Of a DNA stretch of 9,151 nucleotides, positions 5,374 through 9,151 are shown piece after piece. Each line of letters starts with the position of its first letter. Position 1 is the first letter of the stretch. Origin of the DNA: Planctomycetota bacterium (lineage in GTDB: Bacteria > Planctomycetota > Phycisphaerae > UBA1845 > UTPLA1). The stretch is from assembly GCA_016712275.1 (NCBI GenBank), contig JADJRI010000090.1, positions 1-9,151 of the forward strand. Direction: 5' to 3'. Both the position numbers and the translations under genes were made by a program. The notes beneath the pieces were generated by a model. The model saw only the letters and a list, made by a program, of their open reading frames with translations. It was not told where the DNA came from and searched no databases.

Positions 5374-6310
5374 TGAATCGCTACTTGCCCTTGGTTGACT
5401 TGTCACCATTGACTCGCTAACCATAACTGGGTGTCTTGGACCATGTGGCTCTCTCACTGTATGGGTGTCTCGCTCGTTATGGCTCGCTCTTGGACTGTTG
5501 GTTTCTCGCGCGTTGTGGCCCGCTTCCGCCTGATGGGTGTCTCCTTTTTGTGGCTCGCTCATGCCTTTGGGCGCCTTGCCGACGTTGGCTCGTCTGTTGA
5601 TTTGGGTGTCTTCCCTTTGGCTCGCCTGCTATCGTTAGGGTATTTGCTCTGCATGGCGCTCGCTTTACCATCTTGGGTGTCTTCTTGCTTCATGGCTCGC
5701 TCTGTCCATTTGGTTGTCTCGGGGCACTTGGCCCGCTCAGCCCATGGTTGTCTCAGCGTTTGGCTCGCTTGCTTTCTTTGGGTTTCTTCCTGATTATGGC
5801 TCGCTATCACCGTATGGTTGTCTTAGCTGGAATGGCTCGCTCGCTACCAATGGTTGTCTGGTTGCACCTGGCTCGCTTCTATCGGCTGGTTGTCTCGCTG
5901 ATTATGGCACGCTCCTGACATCTGGCTGTCTCGTGTTTCATGGCTCGCTCATTCCTTGGGTGACTTTGGATGTCTGGCAATCGCTGGGCGACCCTTGATT
6001 TCTGCATTGGTTAGTCCTTTAGTTCACTCATTGGCTCGCTGCAATTCCTTGGTTGTCTAAGGCACGCTGACTCGCTAGCTTTCTTTGGGTATCTTGCTCT
6101 GCATGGCCCGCTTTGGTCCAGCGGGTGTCTTTTCCTGTATGGCTCGCTCTTTCCATTTGGGTGTCTCGGATACGTTGGCCCGCTCAGCCTCCATGGATGT
6201 CTTTCGCGTGCTGACTCGCTTTTCGGCTTTGGGTTTCTCCTATTACTTGGCTCGCTCTTGGGTTTTGGTTGACTCCGCTACATTGGCCCGATCTTCAGTT
6301 CTGGGTGTCT
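5374..6310 (-). repeat. TIGR-type array: about 26 units of 36 bp, two alternating 9-bp repeats with 9-bp variable spacers
   Basis: On the minus strand each unit reads AGCGAGCCA, nine variable bases, AGACACCCA or AGACAACCA, nine variable bases. On the plus strand the cores read TGGCTCGCT and TGG(G/T)TGTCT. The register is exact over long stretches: cores at 5761, 5779, 5797 and so on every 18 bp to 5941, and again from 6032 to 6302. Core variants are mostly single substitutions, such as AGCGGGCCA and AGACATCCA. Spacers differ from unit to unit. Two zones are irregular (about 5455-5760 with spacers of 6-10 bases, and 5950-6031 with a lost or degenerate half-unit). Degenerate cores flank both ends (TGAATCGCT at 5374; TGGCTAATC at 6320, overlapping the tas stop). 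This edge repeat, spacer, loop repeat, spacer layout with a 36-nt unit matches TIGR arrays. No reading frame stays open through it. I infer transcription on the minus strand, from the tas gene. The strand is an inference. Confidence 0.88.
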
Positions 6311-6322
6311 GCCGGAGGCTGG

Positions 6323-7198
6323 CTAATCCGCGTCCCTGTGGAAAATCCCAAGTTTACCTTCGTGGTACGGTGGCGTCACCGGCAACCCTTCAATGCCGCG
6401 CCATGCCTTGTACAAATCGATCAGAAACATCTTGATCATGTACCGCTTGGCCATGTTGTCACGATGCCCCTTGCTTTTCTCTTGGTGAGCCGGGTTGCTT
6501 TCCAGCCGATGCTTGTAGCCGCGATAGATCGGCGCATAGATCGGATTGGACAGCTTGATGAACGACGGCGCAAGTACGCCTATCAACTTGGTTTTCAGAA
6601 ACGGGTTAAATGTTATCGAGTTCCGTTCCGCCTCTTCGCCATCGCGATTGACGTAACTCACTTTCACCAGATGTTCTGCCTTTCGGCTGCGCCCTTGACC
6701 ATTATCGGCAACATCAAGCCCGGCGTATTTCCACAGCGATGACGAATATCGCGCCTTGGAAATGTCGATTTCCGAGATAATCACGCCGGCCATGGCTGGC
6801 CCAATGCCGCGCACTTCCGAGAGATATTCACGATATACCGCGTAATCATCCAGCACGTTACCCAGCCGCGTAAAATGCCGGGTTTCGTCTGCCTCCAAGT
6901 CAACGTACTGGCCGATCAAGCAGAGTTCGGTATAGTTGGAAATTACCTCATCGCCCTTGAACGACTTCTGGCGCGGGTAGGTCTTCACACCGTCCGTGAT
7001 CTTCCGGTAGTGTGCCCGCAAGTCATTGAGGATTTTCTTTCCTTCCGCGTCAAGCGCTTCGTCTTCAGATTCACCGGGAGCTTGACCCAACTTCGCTTTG
7101 AAGTTGCCGACGATCCGGTTTCCCATCTGAATACGTAGCTTTTGCAGATCATAAGCGCCGCGCACCATGACGCGCAGGTCGTGTTGGTTTGCTTGCAT
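6323..7198 (-). CDS. tas: Tas-like protein: nuclease-less Nop/IS110-C-terminal-type RNA-binding protein of a TIGR-Tas system
   Basis: An intact 291-residue protein. Residues 129-161 hold the helix-hairpin-helix-like segment VRGIGPAMAGVIISEIDISK followed by SSSLWKYAGLDVA, the signature of the IS110/IS116/IS902 transposase C-terminal domain, which is structurally related to the Nop domain of box C/D snoRNP proteins. Residues about 50-128 look largely helical. The C-terminal part (NPFLKTKL at 198-205, then Tyr/Arg-rich helices) also follows the IS110 pattern. I see no RuvC-like DEDD residues at the N-terminus, no HNH motif, and no Ser in the loop after AGLD where IS110 enzymes carry one. The family known to combine a Nop domain with a 36-bp dual-spacer array is Tas (TIGR-associated). 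Variants without a nuclease bind DNA guided by tigRNA; here that role is inferred. The start follows AGAGGA at 7-base spacing, and the array begins about 12 bases after the stop. An alternative is an orphan IS110-like domain protein, but the adjacent array makes that unlikely. Confidence 0.85.
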   Translation of the reverse strand: MQANQHDLRVMVRGAYDLQKLRIQMGNRIVGNFKAKLGQAPGESEDEALDAEGKKILNDLRAHYRKITDGVKTYPRQKSFKGDEVISNYTELCLIGQYVDLEADETRHFTRLGNVLDDYAVYREYLSEVRGIGPAMAGVIISEIDISKARYSSSLWKYAGLDVADNGQGRSRKAEHLVKVSYVNRDGEEAERNSITFNPFLKTKLIGVLAPSFIKLSNPIYAPIYRGYKHRLESNPAHQEKSKGHRDNMAKRYMIKMFLIDLYKAWRGIEGLPVTPPYHEGKLGIFHRDAD

Positions 7199-7216
7199 GT
7201 CTTATCCTCTTTGTTG

Positions 7217-8653
7217 TTACTGCTTAACCGCCACAATCCCCTCGTCGGCGCTGCATTCCGCCGTGAGTACAACCACTTTCGCGGCCTTGGCTTGCGCGTC
7301 AATCGCGGCGCGGTTCTCAGGGTCCAGACCCTCCCAAGCTTCTTGGGGGATGACCAGCAGGCCACCGGTGCCCACGGCTTGAATCGCGATGTCCAGGGCG
7401 ATCCGCCACCGCTCGCCGGCTGACAGGTCGGCGTAGAAGGTGGCACCGCGCTTCGTGTTCGTCACTAGCCGGCCGTCGATGACTCGCAGCGGACACGCCG
7501 GAATCTCGGCGACGATCTCCGAGAGCACCTCGTCGGTCTGCTTGGCCTTCTCCCGCAGATCTTTGGCCTCTTCGGCATACTCTTGGGCGGTCAAGATCAA
7601 AGCATCCGCGCGCTCCCGCTGTTGCATCATGACCTGTTGTTGAGCGGCCTTGGCTTGTGCGGCCTTGGCGGCGTCCAGTTCAGCGGCGGCGTCGGCGAGT
7701 GCATCGGCGGATGGCGGCTCGACATGGGATTCCTGGATTTGCCGATCCAGTTCGGCGCGGAGCTTGGCTTGCGCTTGAGCGTCTTCAAAGCGATCGGTTG
7801 CCGCATCGCGATGGACCACACTTTCTTTATAGTCAGCGAGAGCCGCTTCGTACTTAGCTTTCAGCTCCACAGCAAGCGCTTTCTTTTGTGCGGTTTCCTG
7901 TTCGAGTCGCGTGGCGTCTTGAATCGCCTTCTCAAGATCAAGAGACGGCAACTCGGAAAGGTGCCCCATCCGCTCCCGCGCCGCTGCAATCCTTACCTTG
8001 GCTGCTTCCGCCAACTCGGACTGCTTTTGCAGGGCATCCACCGCCCGCAATGCCGCCGTGACCCGTTCTTGTGCCGCTGCTGGGTCGATAGGCGTATCCA
8101 GGTCGCCGGTCAGCGATTCGATGATACCCGCCGCCGCCGCTGCATCCTTCTCGCTGAACTTCTCGTACTCGCTCGCTCCAATGTTCAGTCGCTTGCGCAA
8201 CTCAGCAATCGCCGCAACCGGATCGTCCAGGCTCAAATCCTTGGTGAGATTCTCAGGAAACCCGTGCAGGTCGCCAGTGCTGATGTCGGCTTTCGACAGG
8301 CCCACCAGCGCCTTGATGCGCTTGGCGTCAGCGCGTTCGGGGTCCACAAACCCAGGGTCTACGAGGTCGGCGATAGAAAGCCGGCTTTCCAGTGTCTCAA
8401 CCTGGAGCTCCCCTTGCCGCCGCACTGACCGCGCTACGGTCATCGTAACGCCGGGGACGCTGACGGTCCCGCTCTTCGCCATGTCTTTAAGGGGCGGCTT
8501 CCCCTTGCCCGTTGTCGCAGCGCTGACGGCTTCCAGTGCGTGACTCTTGCCGCTTCCGTTGCGACCGGTGAGCACCACAACCCCGCCCTCTTCCGGGACC
8601 GGGATCGTGACCGAGGCGATAGGGCCTATGTTTTTAATCTGAATTTCTTGCAT
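7217..8653 (-). CDS. SMC/SbcC-like ATPase with central coiled coil
   Basis: An intact 478-residue protein. Residues 30-37 (GRNGSGKS) form a Walker A P-loop just after an N-terminal strand pattern typical of RecF/SMC/Rad50 heads. Residues about 190-375 are Ala-, Glu-, Lys- and Gln-rich with heptad-like spacing, as expected for a coiled coil. Residues 410-420 (LSAGERWRIAL) are an ABC-type signature motif. Residues 431-440 (GLLVIPQEAW) sit where Walker B belongs, but carry PQE instead of the usual Asp-Glu pair, which is odd. Such proteins usually act in DNA end processing or recombination, and the RecT-like gene directly upstream fits that role. The ATG follows a GGAG-type ribosome site at about 9-base spacing. 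It stops 18 bases before the tas-like gene, so the genes are probably co-transcribed. The fold class is well supported; the exact substrate is unknown. Confidence 0.85.
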   Translation of the reverse strand: MQEIQIKNIGPIASVTIPVPEEGGVVVLTGRNGSGKSHALEAVSAATTGKGKPPLKDMAKSGTVSVPGVTMTVARSVRRQGELQVETLESRLSIADLVDPGFVDPERADAKRIKALVGLSKADISTGDLHGFPENLTKDLSLDDPVAAIAELRKRLNIGASEYEKFSEKDAAAAAGIIESLTGDLDTPIDPAAAQERVTAALRAVDALQKQSELAEAAKVRIAAARERMGHLSELPSLDLEKAIQDATRLEQETAQKKALAVELKAKYEAALADYKESVVHRDAATDRFEDAQAQAKLRAELDRQIQESHVEPPSADALADAAAELDAAKAAQAKAAQQQVMMQQRERADALILTAQEYAEEAKDLREKAKQTDEVLSEIVAEIPACPLRVIDGRLVTNTKRGATFYADLSAGERWRIALDIAIQAVGTGGLLVIPQEAWEGLDPENRAAIDAQAKAAKVVVLTAECSADEGIVAVKQ

Positions 8654-8659
8654 GTCTGA

Positions 8660-9151
8660 CTACTCCACTTCCGGCACCGGGCCGAGAGCGGCCTCGAATT
8701 CGTCCACGGTTTGCGTTGCCGCAAATTTCGCTCTCGCTAATTCATCATCGATAGCAGCGGCGCGTTCAGCACAAGCGGCTTTCACGGAAACGTAAACCGG
8801 ATCATCCTTTGTCCAGCCATAATCTTGCATCGTTTCTTGTAGCCACTGCGCAACTTTCCTTCGTGATTGATGGCCTCGATCTCGGCATCAAAATCTTGCG
8901 CGCGACTGGCGGTGGCGGATCGATGGGATTAGACCGGAAGTCCTCAGCTTCTCCTTTCACGTCCTGCATATCCCGCACTTCTTCCGGCGTATACATGCCA
9001 GCGAGAACGCCGGGGAACACCGTCCGAATACCCTCGGAGATGACGCGGGCGCGAAGCATGGCGCGGGGGAATTTCTTCCACATGTCTTTTCCGGCGAGTT
9101 CCGCTTCCTTGGCGGTTTCGAGCGTCCATGCGACCGTGACCTTTCCGCCCC
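8660..9151 (-). CDS. RecT-like single-strand annealing protein, 3' part, with two apparent frameshifts
   Basis: This is the C-terminal part of a RecT-family annealing protein; its 5' end lies beyond the window. RecT proteins bind single-stranded DNA and anneal complementary strands during phage recombination. The visible stretch contains the family-like block WKKFPRAMLRARVISEGIRT followed by FPGVLAGMYTPEE. As printed, the frame runs to a stop at 8802. The conserved continuation lies in another frame: adding one C near 8920 (DPPP then ASRAQDFDAEIEAINHEG) and one A near 8863 (GK then VAQWLQETMQDYGWTKDD) gives an open frame ending ALGPVPEVE at 8660. Both slips are missing bases in short homopolymers, so error is likelier than decay. 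The stop is six bases before the SMC-like ATPase start, which suggests one operon. RecT next to an SbcC/SMC-like ATPase is a common phage pairing. Family assignment is by motif recognition only. Confidence 0.75.

Noticed and set aside
5329..5562. N-terminal extension of the Cys-rich gene into the array (SEP/RHP triplets)
   Set aside because: The extension is made of array units, breaks up further upstream, and a good ribosome site lies at the shorter start.
5374..6310. CRISPR array
   Set aside because: Repeats of 9 bp in two alternating types and spacers of 9 bp are far too short for CRISPR, and no cas gene is present.
5431..6435. Plus-strand protein-coding repeats (for example GSLxxxGCLxxx)
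   Set aside because: Several long plus-strand frames exist in the array, but they change frame at spacers whose length is not 9 and hit stops in variant cores. They oppose all other genes and lack ribosome sites, so they are a by-product of the repeat composition.
6323..7198. IS110-family transposase of an insertion sequence
   Set aside because: It lacks the N-terminal DEDD domain and the catalytic Ser context, I see no element boundaries, and the gene lies in a phage operon beside a guide array.
7583..8543. Long plus-strand open frames opposite the ATPase gene
   Set aside because: They are shadows of a GC-rich minus-strand gene that carries clear Walker A and ABC signature motifs.

Overview
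The window reads as part of a tailed double-stranded DNA phage or prophage. Almost every gene is on the minus strand, genes are short and tightly packed with ATGA-type overlaps, and the recognisable products are phage ones: a RecT-type annealing protein, an SMC/SbcC-like ATPase, terminase small and large subunits, and a phage tRNA. Two small proteins carry the C-terminal signature of the H-NS/BpH3 family common in Betaproteobacteria, so a betaproteobacterial host is my best guess (inference).

Layout, in transcription order from high to low coordinates. (1) 9151-7217: the 3' part of a recT-like gene and an SMC-like ATPase. (2) 7198-6323: a 291-residue protein with an IS110-C-terminal/Nop-like fold signature but no nuclease domain. 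About 12 bases after its stop begins a roughly 940-bp array (5374-6310) of 9-bp conserved cores alternating between two types and separated by 9-bp variable spacers, giving a 36-bp period. Protein and array together match the architecture of TIGR-Tas (tandem interspaced guide RNA and its Nop-domain Tas protein). This is the outstanding feature of the window. (3) 5372-3459: a perfect hairpin at the array's far end, then a run of small, mostly unknown genes ending in a DUF1643-like protein that lacks its usual C-terminus. (4) 3454-2299: a promoter, two tandem H-NS-like genes, a tRNA-Tyr(GTA), a 53-residue basic protein and a rho-independent terminator. (5) 2274-1: a new promoter, terS, terL, a small unknown gene and perhaps the start of the next morphogenesis gene.

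The sequence is rich in single-base indels, mostly in short homopolymers. terL, recT, the second H-NS gene and several small genes read cleanly only if about one base is restored every 50-150 bp. The protein-level conservation on both sides of these slips argues for sequencing or assembly error rather than gene decay. The ATPase, tas and terS genes are intact. A 33-bp run of almost pure G at 3778-3810 is also suspect.

How the genes may work together (inference): recT, the ATPase, tas and the array look like one early recombination and guide-RNA transcript, the H-NS-like proteins may modulate transcription, and the terminase genes begin the late packaging block under their own promoter.
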